The position numbers were made by a program, and so were the translations under genes. A stretch of 19,913 bases of DNA from NCBI GenBank assembly GCA_002470165.1, contig DKNF01000185.1, positions 1 to 19,913 on the forward strand, read 5' to 3'. The notes below the pieces were generated by a model that was not told the DNA's origin, made no database searches, and saw nothing but the letters and a program-made list of their open reading frames with translations. Shown piece by piece: positions 1-8,329 of the stretch. This DNA comes from Betaproteobacteria bacterium UBA7395 (GTDB lineage: Bacteria; Pseudomonadota; Gammaproteobacteria; Burkholderiales; Rhodocyclaceae). The first letter of the stretch is position 1, and each line of letters begins with the position of its first letter.

Positions 1-81
1 TATAACTGTCGAACTCGGGAGGCCAAGCAGGTAGGCGCGGGCGGCAGCCAGAAATTCGCGGATATTGTTCTCGATCATCAT
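1..81 (-). CDS. Truncated unknown protein, N-terminal 27 residues
   Basis: This is the start of a minus-strand gene that runs off the left edge. The visible peptide begins MMIENNIREFLAAARAYL and stays open to base 1. The ATG at 79-81 is preceded on the minus strand by AAGGAAAA, a usable ribosome binding site. An in-frame ATG at 112-114 would add 11 residues but has no such site. The peptide looks like an amphipathic helix entering a longer protein. I do not recognise the family. It lies downstream of the histidine kinase gene on the same strand, separated by about 130 bases, so it could be a separate unit. Confidence 0.5.
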   Translation of the reverse strand, partial: MMIENNIREFLAAARAYLLGLPSSTVI

Positions 82-211
82 TTTTTCCTTGGTTTGCTCA
101 TGCGCTGAAGACATGAATGCATTCTAAGGTAGGCGATGCGTAGCGACTGTTGCGCCTCGGTGGCGGACCGGTAACCTTGCTCGCTTGATCAATGACGAAC
201 TGTAACCGCGC

Positions 212-1645
212 CTACTGATGGGCCTGCCAGGTTAGCGTGAAGCGTGCGCCACCCAGCGGGCTGCTGCTGGCGAAGGCGGTGCCGCCATGCAGTTCGAGGA
301 CGCGGCGGGCAATGGCCAGCCCCAGTCCGTAACCGCCGGTCGAACGGTCGCGCGAGCGGTCAAGGCGGGTGAAGGCAGAAAAGATGTGCTCCCGTTCTTC
401 CTCGGGGATGCCGATGCCGTCGTCGTCGACGTGGATGGCGATGCGCTCGCCGAGCATTTCTGCGCTGACCCGGATCTCCCGGCTGGCGTACTTGAAGGCG
501 TTGCGCAGCAGGTTGCGCAGGGCGTAGGGCATGGCCTTGCGGTCGAGGTCAATGTGCAGGTTGTCGGGCAGGGCAGCGGTATCGACGGTGACCTGGAGTT
601 GCCGGCCGAGCAGGCGAACGGAATCGACTTCGTCGGCCAGCCATTCGGCGAAGCGGACGCTGGAGAAGTGGGCTTCCGGCGCTTCCCGTTCGAAACGGGC
701 ATAAGTCAGGCTGGTATCGATCAATTGATCGAGTTCGTCGAGGTCGGCCTCCATCATCGCCCACAGGCGCCGGCGTTCGTCGATGTCATCGGTTTCCGAG
801 AGCATTTCCAGGGCAAAGCGCATTCGTGCGATGGGGGTGCGCAATTCGTGGGAAATGCCGCAGGAGAGTTCGCGGTGTGTAGCCAGCAACTGGCGCACGC
901 GTTCGGCCATGCTGTTCAGCGTGTCGGCCAGCGGTGAGAAAAGCTGGGTCTGAACGACCGTGCTGCCGATATCGAAATTGCCGTCACCGAAATCCCGGGC
1001 GCTCTGGCGCAGGGTTTCCAGGTCGCGCCAGACCGGACGTACCCAGAACCACAAGGCGATGGCGAAGATCACCCCGATCAGGCTCCAGGTCAGCAGGCGC
1101 AGGCGGAGATCCAGCGGCAGGCCGGTGCTTTCCTCGGGGTTGCGGCTGGCCGACAAAGGCCCAACCACCAGCACCTTGCTGGTGTTGCCTAGACGGTGAT
1201 ACATCACGTCGTGGTCGTGGGCGATGGCGATATCGCCGGCATCCAGTTTGGCGACCTGGGCGCTGGTCAGGCGCGTATCGAGCGTGCGCCGCTCGACGAT
1301 GCCGAGCTTGTAGGAGAACTTGCCGTCGATTTCCTCGATCCGGCGCTCCCATTGCCGGCGCGGGTGGCGAAACAGTTCGTCTTCGATCAGGGTGATCGTG
1401 CCGCGCATGAAGCGCCGGGCATAATCGTCGGTAATGCCCTGCTGCGCGGTCGAGATGATGAAGTCGGCGGTGAAGGCAATGGCGACGAAGGAGCCCATCG
1501 CCAGCAGATAGAAGTTGAGGAACAGCTTGGACAGGCTGTAGCGTCCGCCGCGCCAGCGCGGCAGGCTGCCCCGGAACAGCGATCGGGCCAGGCCCTGGCG
1601 CCCGGGGGGCGCGTTGTCCGGCGTATCCGGCTCAGTTCCAGTCAT
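212..1645 (-). CDS. RstB-like sensor histidine kinase
   Basis: This 477-residue membrane sensor kinase autophosphorylates on histidine and passes phosphate to the adjacent response regulator. Visible order: a cytoplasmic N-terminus, TM1 at about 43-65, a periplasmic sensor segment of about 115 residues, TM2 at about 182-202, HAMP at about 203-255, then HisKA with the phospho-accepting His266 in ISHELRTP. The HATPase domain shows the N box LLRNAFKYA (Asn382), DDDGIGIP near 407-413 and GGYGLGLAIA near 437-446. The 'MEADLDELDQLIDTSLTYAR' stretch resembles RstB of enterobacteria. The ATG overlaps the regulator's stop region by 14 bases, and no clear ribosome site precedes it, which suggests translational coupling. 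The signal sensed cannot be read from the sequence. Confidence 0.93.
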   Translation of the reverse strand: MTGTEPDTPDNAPPGRQGLARSLFRGSLPRWRGGRYSLSKLFLNFYLLAMGSFVAIAFTADFIISTAQQGITDDYARRFMRGTITLIEDELFRHPRRQWERRIEEIDGKFSYKLGIVERRTLDTRLTSAQVAKLDAGDIAIAHDHDVMYHRLGNTSKVLVVGPLSASRNPEESTGLPLDLRLRLLTWSLIGVIFAIALWFWVRPVWRDLETLRQSARDFGDGNFDIGSTVVQTQLFSPLADTLNSMAERVRQLLATHRELSCGISHELRTPIARMRFALEMLSETDDIDERRRLWAMMEADLDELDQLIDTSLTYARFEREAPEAHFSSVRFAEWLADEVDSVRLLGRQLQVTVDTAALPDNLHIDLDRKAMPYALRNLLRNAFKYASREIRVSAEMLGERIAIHVDDDGIGIPEEEREHIFSAFTRLDRSRDRSTGGYGLGLAIARRVLELHGGTAFASSSPLGGARFTLTWQAHQ

Positions 1646-2330
1646 GTTTGCTGAACAGGTAGCCTTTACCGCGGACGGTCTTGATGCGGGTCGGGTTTTC
1701 CGGGTCGTCGTTCAGCTTCTTGCGCAGGCGGGAAATGCGCGCGTCGATGGAGCGGTCGAGGCCGTCGAAACCGATGCCGCGCAGCTCCTGCAGCAGGTCG
1801 TCGCGGGACAGGACGTTGCCGGCGTGCGAGGCGAGCAGCCAGAGCAGATCGAATTCGGCGGTGGTCAGGTCGATGCTCTGACCGTTCAGTGTGGCGGTGC
1901 GGGTGGCCTGGCTGATGCGGAACTGGCCGAACACCTGACTGTCGCCGGTATCGGTGTCGCCGGGCGTCGGCAGGCGACGCAGCAGGGCCTTGATGCGGGC
2001 GAGCAGGACGCGGGGTTGTACCGGTTTGGCGATGTAGTCGTCGGCACCGAGTTCGAGACCGAGAATCTGGTCGAAATCCTCATCGCGTGCCGTCAGCATC
2101 AGGATCACGCCACGGTACTGCTGGCGCACGGCGCGGCAGACCTCGAAGCCGTCCTTGCCGGGCAGCATCACGTCAAGAATCACCAGATCCGGCTGCTCGG
2201 CCAGTATCCGGGTTTCGGCAACATCGCCGCGGGCCTCGATGGCGACATCGAGGTCGTTGCGGGAGAGGTATTCGGCTGTCAGCTCAGCCAGGCGTTCATC
2301 GTCTTCGACGAGCAGGATGCGCGTAGTCAT
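1632..2330 (-). CDS. OmpR/RstA-family response regulator
   Basis: This 232-residue DNA-binding response regulator is partner to the overlapping histidine kinase. The receiver domain (about 4-120) has the acidic pair Asp10/Asp11 in LLVEDDERL, the phosphorylation site Asp53 in LVILDVMLPGKDG, a switch Thr in LMLTARDED, and Lys in DDYIAKP. The C-terminal winged helix (about 135-230) ends with the typical RLRKKLNDDPENPTRIKTVR and GKGYLF motifs. I chose the ATG at 2328-2330 (MTTRILLVEDD), because an upstream in-frame GTG at 2346-2348 would add six residues not typical of the family. The gene begins 10 bases after the stop of the 73-residue gene, so it is very likely in one operon with it and the c-di-GMP gene. 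Target promoters are unknown. Confidence 0.94.
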   Translation of the reverse strand: MTTRILLVEDDERLAELTAEYLSRNDLDVAIEARGDVAETRILAEQPDLVILDVMLPGKDGFEVCRAVRQQYRGVILMLTARDEDFDQILGLELGADDYIAKPVQPRVLLARIKALLRRLPTPGDTDTGDSQVFGQFRISQATRTATLNGQSIDLTTAEFDLLWLLASHAGNVLSRDDLLQELRGIGFDGLDRSIDARISRLRKKLNDDPENPTRIKTVRGKGYLFSKHDWN

Positions 2331-2340
2331 GCGCGCAAGT

Positions 2341-2562
2341 TTAACCACCCCGGCGGCGACGGTCCACTGGTAGTGCCGGCGGCACGCTGACGATCAGCGC
2401 ATCGCCGCCGGGCAGGGCGACGACCAGCGTTTCGCTCTGCTGGTCCCGGCAACGATAGACATGGCTGCCGTCCATGGCTTCGGCGGACAGGATGTCGCGC
2501 TGGGCCAGGTAGTCGGCGAGTTCGCCACGGTCTACGTGCCGGTAGTCCAGTTTCTGCTTCAT
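2341..2562 (-). CDS. 73-residue protein of unknown function
   Basis: A small protein starting MKQKLDYRHVDRGEL and ending in an Arg/Gly-rich tail. The ATG (2560-2562) overlaps the stop of the upstream c-di-GMP gene as ATGA, a 4-base overlap typical of translational coupling. Its own stop is 10 bases before the response regulator start. An upstream extension to 2664 is open but runs inside the EAL domain gene and looks like a shadow. The middle (about 35-62) could form a small beta-rich fold: VYRCRDQQSETLVVALPGG then DALIVSVP. There is no signal peptide, no membrane segment and only one cysteine. I do not recognise a family. Its position suggests a role linked to the flanking signalling proteins. 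Confidence 0.72.
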   Translation of the reverse strand: MKQKLDYRHVDRGELADYLAQRDILSAEAMDGSHVYRCRDQQSETLVVALPGGDALIVSVPPALPVDRRRRGG

Positions 2563-4688
2563 GTTTTGTCGAGATCGCCCAAGCTGCGTTTCTTGCCGAG
2601 CATCAGGCTGAATTCGCCGACCGGGACCGGGCGGCTGAACAGGTAGCCCTGGATTTCGTCGCAACTGAATTCGCTGAGCAGCTTGAGCTGGTCGCGGGTT
2701 TCGACGCCCTCGGCAATGACCTTGATGCCCAGTTTATGGGCCATGGCGATGACCGCGTGGGCGATGGCCGCATCGTCCTTGTCCTGGTGGATGTCGCGCA
2801 CGAAACTGCGGTCGATCTTCAGCGTGTCGATGGGGAAGCGCTTCAGATAGGACAGGCTGGAGTAACCGGTGCCGAAATCGTCGAGTGAAATCGTCGCACC
2901 CAGCTTTTTCAGTTCACGCAAGGTGACCAGGGTGTTTTCGACGTCGTGCATGACCATGCTTTCGGTCAGCTCGAAGGCCAGGCGACCGCCATCGACCCCG
3001 GTTTCGTCGAGAACGTTGCGGATGGTCGCTGACAGGTCGTCCTGGCGGAACTGGCGGGCCGAGAGGTTGATCGAAATCTTCACCGGGGGCAGGCCGGCTG
3101 TCTGCCAGTCGAGAATGTCTGTACACACCTGGCGCAGCACCAGTTGGCCGAGCGGGATGATCAGGCCGGTATCCTCGGCCAGCGGAACGAATTCGCCGGG
3201 CTGGATCATGCCGATGCGCGGATGCTGCCAGCGCACCAGTGCCTCGGCACCGACAATGTTGCCGCTGCGCAGGTCGACCAGCGGCTGGTAGTAAACCTGC
3301 AGTTCGTCGCGTTCGAGCGCCCGGCGCAGGTTGCCTTCCATGTCCAGGCGATCGATCGCCATGTGCGTCATTTCCGGCGCGTAGAAACGGTAGTTGTTGC
3401 GGCCGTGCTCCTTGACCCGGTACATGGCCACGTCGGCGTTGCGCAGAAGGATTTCGCCGTGATCGCCGTCGCGTGGGTAGAGTGCGGCACCGACCGAGGC
3501 GGTGACGAAGATCTCCTTGCCTTCCATGATGAAGGGCTGGTTCAGCGAGCGCAGGATCTTGCCGGCGACGATGGACAGATCGTCGGCCGACTGCAGTCGA
3601 CCGATGACGACGACGAACTCGTCGCCGCCCAGGCGGGCAACGGTATCGGTGTCGCGCACGCTCTGGTTCAGCCGGTGGGCGACCGATTTCAGCAGTTCGT
3701 TGGCCGGCGAGTGGCCGAAGCCGTCGTTGATCAGCTTGAAACGGTCGAGGTCGAGCAGCAGCACGCCGACCATCAGCCCGTCAGCCCGCGCCTGGGCGAG
3801 CGCCTGGGCAATGCGGTCATTGAGCAGGTTGCGGTTGGCCAGTCCGGTCAGCGCATCGTGATTGGCGTGGAATTCCAGTTGCTGCTCGTAGCTGATCCGC
3901 TCGCTGACGTCGTTGAGGATGCTGACGAAATGCGTGGTCATGCTGCCGCTCTCGTCGCGAACCGGGGCGATGAACAACTCGTTCCAGAACAGCGAGCCAT
4001 CCTTGCGGTAATTGCGCAGGATGGCGTGGGCTTCGCGCCGGCAACGCAGGGCTTCGCGGATGGTGCCGAGGCCGCGCTGGTTGAAATCGTCGCGGACCAG
4101 GAAGCGGCCGCTCTGGCCGATCACTTCTTCGGCGCTGTAGCCGGTGATGCGTTCAAAGGCCGGGTTGACGTAAACGATGGGGTGGTCGAGCTGGGTCGAC
4201 GAGGTGATCATGACGCCGTTGAGGCTCGATTCCATGGCCCGGGAGAGCTGGCGCAGGCGCGATTCCATCTGCTGGTTGGCCTCGTCCTGGCGAATCTGGA
4301 GCAGGGTCTCGCCGATGCTGTCGGCGATGATCTGCAGGGCCAGGTGCTCTTCGGCAGTAAAATTGCCGCTGGCAGATTCGACGTACAGTTCGCCTTTGCC
4401 CTGGTGCGCATCCTTCCAGGTCAGCTTGAGGCCGGCGGCTTTTGCTTTTGCCGCCGGTGCGTCCGGTGGGTAACTGGCCGCCCGTTGCAGTTTGGCCTTG
4501 CCGGGCTTGTCGATGCTCCGTGGCTGGATGTCCAGGCTGGCGCTGCGAAAGCCGCCGGTTTCCACCAGCAGGCGGCATTGCTGCTGTAGCATCGCGGTTT
4601 CGTCGCCGGTCTGATGGCGTGCCGTATTGCTCGCCGCGAGCAGGGCGAGCAGACGCTGGTTCTCAGACGGGTGAGAAGGAGTTGGCAA
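2559..4688 (-). CDS. GAF-like/PAS/GGDEF/EAL c-di-GMP signalling protein
   Basis: A 709-residue cytoplasmic protein that likely makes or degrades c-di-GMP. Order: a GAF-like region at about 5-135, a PAS domain at about 150-265 (IVYVNPAFERITGYSAEEVIG), GGDEF at about 275-435, and EAL at about 450-695. GGDEF is intact at 354-358 with an RxxD inhibitory site (345-348) five residues before it. EAL is intact at 482-484, with ELTES, DDFGTGYSSL and VIAEGVET also present, so phosphodiesterase activity is expected. The cyclase may be active or only bind GTP. The start is TTG at 4686-4688, supported by GGAG seven bases upstream; the next in-frame ATG would remove about 32 residues. It leads an apparent operon with a small protein and a two-component pair. 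Confidence 0.93.
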   Translation of the reverse strand: MPTPSHPSENQRLLALLAASNTARHQTGDETAMLQQQCRLLVETGGFRSASLDIQPRSIDKPGKAKLQRAASYPPDAPAAKAKAAGLKLTWKDAHQGKGELYVESASGNFTAEEHLALQIIADSIGETLLQIRQDEANQQMESRLRQLSRAMESSLNGVMITSSTQLDHPIVYVNPAFERITGYSAEEVIGQSGRFLVRDDFNQRGLGTIREALRCRREAHAILRNYRKDGSLFWNELFIAPVRDESGSMTTHFVSILNDVSERISYEQQLEFHANHDALTGLANRNLLNDRIAQALAQARADGLMVGVLLLDLDRFKLINDGFGHSPANELLKSVAHRLNQSVRDTDTVARLGGDEFVVVIGRLQSADDLSIVAGKILRSLNQPFIMEGKEIFVTASVGAALYPRDGDHGEILLRNADVAMYRVKEHGRNNYRFYAPEMTHMAIDRLDMEGNLRRALERDELQVYYQPLVDLRSGNIVGAEALVRWQHPRIGMIQPGEFVPLAEDTGLIIPLGQLVLRQVCTDILDWQTAGLPPVKISINLSARQFRQDDLSATIRNVLDETGVDGGRLAFELTESMVMHDVENTLVTLRELKKLGATISLDDFGTGYSSLSYLKRFPIDTLKIDRSFVRDIHQDKDDAAIAHAVIAMAHKLGIKVIAEGVETRDQLKLLSEFSCDEIQGYLFSRPVPVGEFSLMLGKKRSLGDLDKT

Positions 4689-4811
4689 AACTTGTCTCCG
4701 CTATGAAAGTGGTTGCCTGAAGGCTTTTTGTAACATTCTGCCGGCGGATGTGCGGTTTTTGCAAGATGTTTTGCGAATTGTTGTGTTAATTGTCACTTTT
4801 GGAGAGTTTTG

Positions 4812-5324
4812 ATGTTCCGTTTGCTGAGCAAATGTGTCGCTTGCTATCCGTTGCGGGCCTGGTTCGGGGCGTTGGGGGCGGGCTGCATCGGCGTGGCTTT
4901 TGCCGGCCTGCAGCTGCAGACCATGTTGAGCCTGGCGCCTTGTCCCTACTGCATCTTCCAGCGCCTGCTCTACCTGCTGATCGGCGTGCTCGCCCTGCTC
5001 GGGCTGATGATGCCGGTGGCCGGTCTGTTCTGGCTGGGCGCCATCGCCCTGCTGGCGTTGCTGGGGCTGGGTGTTGCCGCTTATCAAAGCTGGATGCAGG
5101 CCTTTCCCGACCTGGCACCCGAATGCAGCTTCACCGACCCCAACCTGATCGAGCGCCTGGTGGACATGCTGGGCATGCAGTGGCCGTCGCTGTTTCTTGC
5201 CACCGGTTTCTGTACCAGCAAGGAGTGGGTGTTTCTCGGCCTGTCGATGGCCAACTGGTCGGTCTTTTTCTTCGCCGGCGTGATCGTCTATGTGCTGCTC
5301 CTGATGAAACATCCGGGGCGTTGA
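4812..5324 (+). CDS. dsbB: Disulfide bond formation protein B
   Basis: A 170-residue inner-membrane protein that reoxidises DsbA and passes electrons to quinone. Four membrane helices are apparent. The first redox pair is Cys44/Cys47 in APCPYCIFQR, and the second is Cys105 (PECSF) and Cys134 (TGFCTSK). Spacing matches E. coli DsbB (41/44 and 104/130). The ATG at 4812 follows GGAGAG with a 5-base gap, so the TTG just before it is not needed. The gene ends in a hairpin terminator shared with rpmG. It diverges from the c-di-GMP gene across a 123-base gap. Disulfide formation is useful for the many periplasmic cytochromes here, but dsbB is also a normal housekeeping gene. Confidence 0.95.
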   Translation: MFRLLSKCVACYPLRAWFGALGAGCIGVAFAGLQLQTMLSLAPCPYCIFQRLLYLLIGVLALLGLMMPVAGLFWLGAIALLALLGLGVAAYQSWMQAFPDLAPECSFTDPNLIERLVDMLGMQWPSLFLATGFCTSKEWVFLGLSMANWSVFFFAGVIVYVLLLMKHPGR

Positions 5325-5341
5325 TCGAGGCGTAGAAAAAC

Positions 5342-5367
5342 AAAAACCCGCCAGCGGCGGGTTTTTT
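5342..5367. terminator. Bidirectional terminator between dsbB and rpmG
   Basis: A stem AAAAACCCGCC / GGCGGGTTTTT with an AGC loop. A T-run follows the stem when read on either strand. It lies between the converging ends of dsbB (stop 5324) and rpmG (stop 5384). Confidence 0.9.
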
Positions 5368-5383
5368 GTCGAGCGTGAAGTGC

Positions 5384-5554
5384 TTACTTCAGCTTCACTT
5401 CCTTGTAGGCCACATGCTTGCGGGCCTTCGGGTCGTACTTCATGAATTCCAGTTTTTCAGGCGTCGTGCGCTTGTTCTTGGAAGTGGTATAGAAGTGACC
5501 GGTACCTGCAGTGGATTCCAGCTTGATCTTTTCGCGACCGCCTTTGCTAGCCAT
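5384..5554 (-). CDS. rpmG: 50S ribosomal protein L33
   Basis: A 56-residue ribosomal protein reading [17 protein letters not shown], then [19 protein letters not shown], and ending [11 protein letters not shown]. It closely resembles E. coli L33. There are no CxxC pairs, so this is the zinc-independent form. GAGAGGAA precedes the ATG (5552-5554). It follows rpmB by 17 bases on the same strand and shares its promoter. It ends at the shared hairpin terminator. Confidence 0.97.
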   Translation of the reverse strand: MASKGGREKIKLESTAGTGHFYTTSKNKRTTPEKLEFMKYDPKARKHVAYKEVKLK

Positions 5555-5571
5555 TTTTCAGTTCCTCTCGA

Positions 5572-5805
5572 TTAGATTTCGCCGCGGGCGCGGAGATCGG
5601 TCAGGATGGCATCAATGCCCTTCTTGTCGATCAGACGCAGACCGGCGTTGGAAACGCGCAGGCGAACAAAGCGGTTCTCGCTTTCGACCCAGAAGCGACG
5701 ATACTGCAGATTCGGCAGGAAGCGGCGCTTCGTTTTGTTATTGGCGTGGGAAACGTTGTTCCCAACCATCGGGCCTTTACCCGTTACTTGGCAGACTCGC
5801 GCCAT
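5572..5805 (-). CDS. rpmB: 50S ribosomal protein L28
   Basis: A 77-residue large-subunit ribosomal protein with [33 protein letters not shown] and ARGEI at the end. Length and sequence are close to E. coli L28 (78 residues). Only Cys5 is present, so there is no zinc site. The ATG at 5803-5805 is preceded by GGAG. It is the first gene of the rpmB-rpmG operon and has a strong promoter at 5842-5870. Confidence 0.97.
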   Translation of the reverse strand: MARVCQVTGKGPMVGNNVSHANNKTKRRFLPNLQYRRFWVESENRFVRLRVSNAGLRLIDKKGIDAILTDLRARGEI

Positions 5806-5841
5806 GATGGTGCTCCAGAATTTGCTAGAAGAAAGCCCGCG

Positions 5842-5870
5842 ATTTTATCCGGAACATCTTTATGGATCAA
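5842..5870 (-). promoter_or_regulatory. Sigma-70-type promoter of rpmB-rpmG
   Basis: On the minus strand TTGATC (5865-5870) is separated by exactly 17 bases from TAAAAT (5842-5847). The -10 element lies about 36 bases upstream of the rpmB ATG. The match and position fit a strong housekeeping promoter. Confidence 0.75.
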
Positions 5871-5885
5871 GTGTTTTTTCGTTGG

Positions 5886-6566
5886 CTAGAGTAAACCGCG
5901 CTCGGCAAAGGAGAGCGGCCGGGCGTTGCCGGCAACGATGAAATGGTCGAGTAGCCTGACGTCGACAAGGGTCAGCGCTTCACGCAGGGTGCGGGTGAGC
6001 ATTTCGTCGGCAGCCGAAGGTTCGGCAACGCCCGACGGGTGATTGTGCGCCAGGATCACCGCGGCGGCATTGCGGGCCAGCGCCTGTTTGACGACTTCGC
6101 GGGGGTAAACCGAGGTCTGCGTCAGTGTTCCGGTAAACAATACCTCGCTGTGCAGCAAGCGGTTCTGGGCATCGAGCCACAGGGCCATGAACATTTCCTG
6201 CTGGCTGTGCGCAAGTTTCAGGCGCAACCAGTCGCGGACGGCGCCGGGCGAGGTGAAGTTGTCGCGCTCTTCCATTTCCTCGTTCAGCGCCCGGCGCGCC
6301 AGTTCAAAACTGGCTTGCAACTGGGCGGCCTTGGCGATGCCGATGCCGGGAACGCAGGCGAGTTCCTTGATTGACGCGCTGACCAGGCGGCCGAGTTTGC
6401 CGTCGTGTCGGTGGAGCAGGTCGCGGGCCAGGTCGACCGCGCTTTTTCCGCGGACGCCGACGCGCAGGTAGATGGCCAGGAGTTCGGCGTCCGACAGCGC
6501 CTGTGGGCCGCCGGCCAGCAGCCGTTCGCGCGGGCGCTCCTGTTGTGGCCAGTCTGTGATCGCCAT
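5886..6566 (-). CDS. radC: RadC-family JAB/MPN domain protein
   Basis: A 226-residue protein of the RadC (UPF0758) family. The N-terminal part has a helix-hairpin-helix-like [15 protein letters not shown] (about 69-84). The C-terminal JAMM/MPN domain has the metal motif LAHNHPSG (His174, His176) followed by Asp187 in SAAD. Family length is about 225. The biochemical role of RadC is unsettled: an early link to DNA repair in E. coli was traced to a different gene. The ATG at 6564-6566 has GGAG eight bases upstream. It diverges from coaBC with only 44 bases between starts, an arrangement common in proteobacteria. Confidence 0.95.
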   Translation of the reverse strand: MAITDWPQQERPRERLLAGGPQALSDAELLAIYLRVGVRGKSAVDLARDLLHRHDGKLGRLVSASIKELACVPGIGIAKAAQLQASFELARRALNEEMEERDNFTSPGAVRDWLRLKLAHSQQEMFMALWLDAQNRLLHSEVLFTGTLTQTSVYPREVVKQALARNAAAVILAHNHPSGVAEPSAADEMLTRTLREALTLVDVRLLDHFIVAGNARPLSFAERGLL

Positions 6567-6610
6567 GAGCCCGACTCCAGTAGAATGTGGCAGCGATCAT
6601 TTTAGCGAAT

Positions 6611-7807
6611 ATGACTATGGAATTTAATGGCAAGCGCATCGTGCTCGGTGTGACCGGCGGCATTGCCGCCTACAAGGCGGCCGAACTGCTCCGCCTGCTG
6701 GTCAAGCAGGGCGCCGAAGTTCAGGTGGCGATGACCGAAGGCGCGACCCGCTTCGTGACGCCGACGACTTTCCAGGCCTTGTCCGGCAAGCCGGTGTACG
6801 TTGATCAGTGGGACGCGCGGATGCCGAATGCGATGGCGCACATCGACCTGTCCCGGCAGGCCGACCTGATCGTGGTCGCACCGGCTTCGGCAGATTTCAT
6901 GGCGCGCATCGCCAACGGCATGGCCGACGACTTGCTGGCGACCATGGTGCTGGCACGCGATTGTCCGCTGCTGCTGGCGCCGGCGATGAACCGCCAGATG
7001 TGGGAGAACCCGGCCACGCAGCGCAATGTCGCCCAGCTCGTCGCCGACGGCATCGGCATGGTCGGGCCGGCCAGTGGCGTCCAGGCCTGCGGCGAGACCG
7101 GGCCGGGTCGGATGCTCGAGCCCGAGGAACTGCTCGATGCCATCGTCGATTTCTTCGTGCCCAAGCGACTGGCCGGTCGTCGGGTGCTGATCACCGCCGG
7201 GCCGACTTTCGAAGCCATCGATCCGGTCCGCGGCATCACCAATCTGTCGTCCGGGCGCATGGGTTACGCCATCGCCCGCGCCGCGCGCCAGGCCGGTGCC
7301 GAGGTGACGCTGGTCTCCGGTCCGGTGGCCCTGGCGCCGCCGCAGGGGATTGAGCGTATCGATGTGCGCAGCGCTCTGGACATGCACGCCGCCGTGATGG
7401 CGCGGGCGGCCTCGGCCGATATTTTCATTGCCGTGGCGGCGGTTGCCGACTATCGCGTGGCCAATGCCGCCGAGCACAAACTGAAAAAAGATCACGGCGG
7501 AGTGCCGGCCATCGAGCTGGTCGAGAACCCGGATATCCTGGCCGAGGTTGCCGCGTTGGCCGACGGGCCGTTCTGCGTCGGTTTCGCCGCCGAGAGCCAG
7601 AATCTGGAAGCCTATGCGCAGGCCAAGCGGCGCAAAAAGAACGTTCCGTTGATCGTCGGTAACCTGATCCAGGACGGCTTCGGCGGTGACGATAATCGGC
7701 TGGTCCTGTTCGACGACCAGGGCAGCCACCCGCTGACGCCGGCCAGCAAATCGGCGCTGGCCGCGCAGCTTGTTGACCACATTGCCAAACTGACAGGACC
7801 CAACTGA
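6611..7807 (+). CDS. coaBC: Bifunctional PPC synthetase / PPC decarboxylase
   Basis: A 398-residue cytoplasmic enzyme of coenzyme A synthesis. The N-terminal CoaC flavoprotein (1-190) decarboxylates phosphopantothenoylcysteine: [10 protein letters not shown], catalytic His77 in AHIDLSR, Asn127 in PAMNRQMW and Cys160 in [12 protein letters not shown]. The C-terminal CoaB half joins cysteine to phosphopantothenate: [33 protein letters not shown] and a KLKK lysine segment. Counterparts in E. coli are His75, Asn125 and Cys158. I chose ATG 6611 ([13 protein letters not shown]). A GTG at 6587 would add eight residues, and a TAGAAT -10-like box at 6581-6586 would put the transcript start after it. 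ATG 6617 is also possible. The stop overlaps dut as TGATG. Confidence 0.95.
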   Translation: MTMEFNGKRIVLGVTGGIAAYKAAELLRLLVKQGAEVQVAMTEGATRFVTPTTFQALSGKPVYVDQWDARMPNAMAHIDLSRQADLIVVAPASADFMARIANGMADDLLATMVLARDCPLLLAPAMNRQMWENPATQRNVAQLVADGIGMVGPASGVQACGETGPGRMLEPEELLDAIVDFFVPKRLAGRRVLITAGPTFEAIDPVRGITNLSSGRMGYAIARAARQAGAEVTLVSGPVALAPPQGIERIDVRSALDMHAAVMARAASADIFIAVAAVADYRVANAAEHKLKKDHGGVPAIELVENPDILAEVAALADGPFCVGFAAESQNLEAYAQAKRRKKNVPLIVGNLIQDGFGGDDNRLVLFDDQGSHPLTPASKSALAAQLVDHIAKLTGPN

Positions 7808-8256
7808 TGCACCGTATCGACGTCAAGATTCTCGACTCCCGCCTCAACGACAATCCGCCGCATTACGCGACGCCGGGTTCCGCCGGCCTCGATCTGCGCG
7901 CCTCCCTCGACGCGCCGCTCGAACTGTTGCCCGGGCAAACCGTTCTGGTGCCGACCGGCATGGCCATTCACCTGGCCGATCCCGGATTGGCGGCGATGAT
8001 CCTGCCGCGCTCCGGCCTCGGTCACAAGCACGGGATCGTGCTCGGCAACCTGGTCGGCCTGATCGACAGCGATTACCAGGGGCAATTGATGGTTTCGGTC
8101 TGGAACCGTAGTTCGGCCGCCTTCACCATTTCCCCGTTGGAGCGGATTGCGCAACTGGTCATTGTGCCGGTGCTGCAGGTGGCTTTCAATGTCGTCGACG
8201 ATTTCGCCAGCAGCGATCGCGGCGAGGGTGGCTTCGGCAGTACCGGGCACGCATGA
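7807..8256 (+). CDS. dut: dUTP diphosphatase
   Basis: A 149-residue trimeric dUTPase that hydrolyses dUTP to dUMP and pyrophosphate, keeping uracil out of DNA and supplying dTMP synthesis. All five conserved motifs are visible: [36 protein letters not shown] and the C-terminal [12 protein letters not shown] that closes over substrate. Length matches E. coli Dut (about 151). Its ATG shares one base with the coaBC stop, so the two are co-translated, as in many gammaproteobacteria and betaproteobacteria. Confidence 0.96.
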   Translation: MHRIDVKILDSRLNDNPPHYATPGSAGLDLRASLDAPLELLPGQTVLVPTGMAIHLADPGLAAMILPRSGLGHKHGIVLGNLVGLIDSDYQGQLMVSVWNRSSAAFTISPLERIAQLVIVPVLQVAFNVVDDFASSDRGEGGFGSTGHA

Positions 8257-8261
8257 GGGGC

Positions 8262-8290
8262 TTGAAAGGCGGATGTAAGCAAATTACGAT
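8262..8290 (+). promoter_or_regulatory. Candidate sigma-70 promoter for c4-type cytochrome
   Basis: TTGAAA (8262-8267) and TACGAT (8285-8290) are separated by 17 bases in the short gap between dut and the cytochrome gene. The cytochrome ATG lies 39 bases downstream of the -10 element. Confidence 0.6.
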
Positions 8291-8329
8291 TTAATGATCT
8301 ACTTTTGAAGCGAGAAAACGGGGGGGATC

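Noticed and set aside
185..192. TTGATCAA palindrome downstream of the histidine kinase gene
   Set aside because: It resembles FNR half-sites but lacks the four-base spacer. An eight-base palindrome is expected by chance.
2563..2664. N-terminal extension of the 73-residue protein
   Set aside because: It would lie wholly inside the EAL domain gene, while the ATGA overlap at 2559-2562 offers a standard coupled start.
3144..4589. A 481-residue open frame on the plus strand
   Set aside because: It is antisense to the GGDEF/EAL gene and rich in Val, Ala and Gln without any domain pattern.
6587..6610. GTG start adding eight residues to CoaBC
   Set aside because: It has no ribosome site, and a -10-like box just before it would place the transcript start downstream of this codon.
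6602..7780. A 392-residue open frame on the minus strand
   Set aside because: It is antisense to coaBC and shows no recognisable family.
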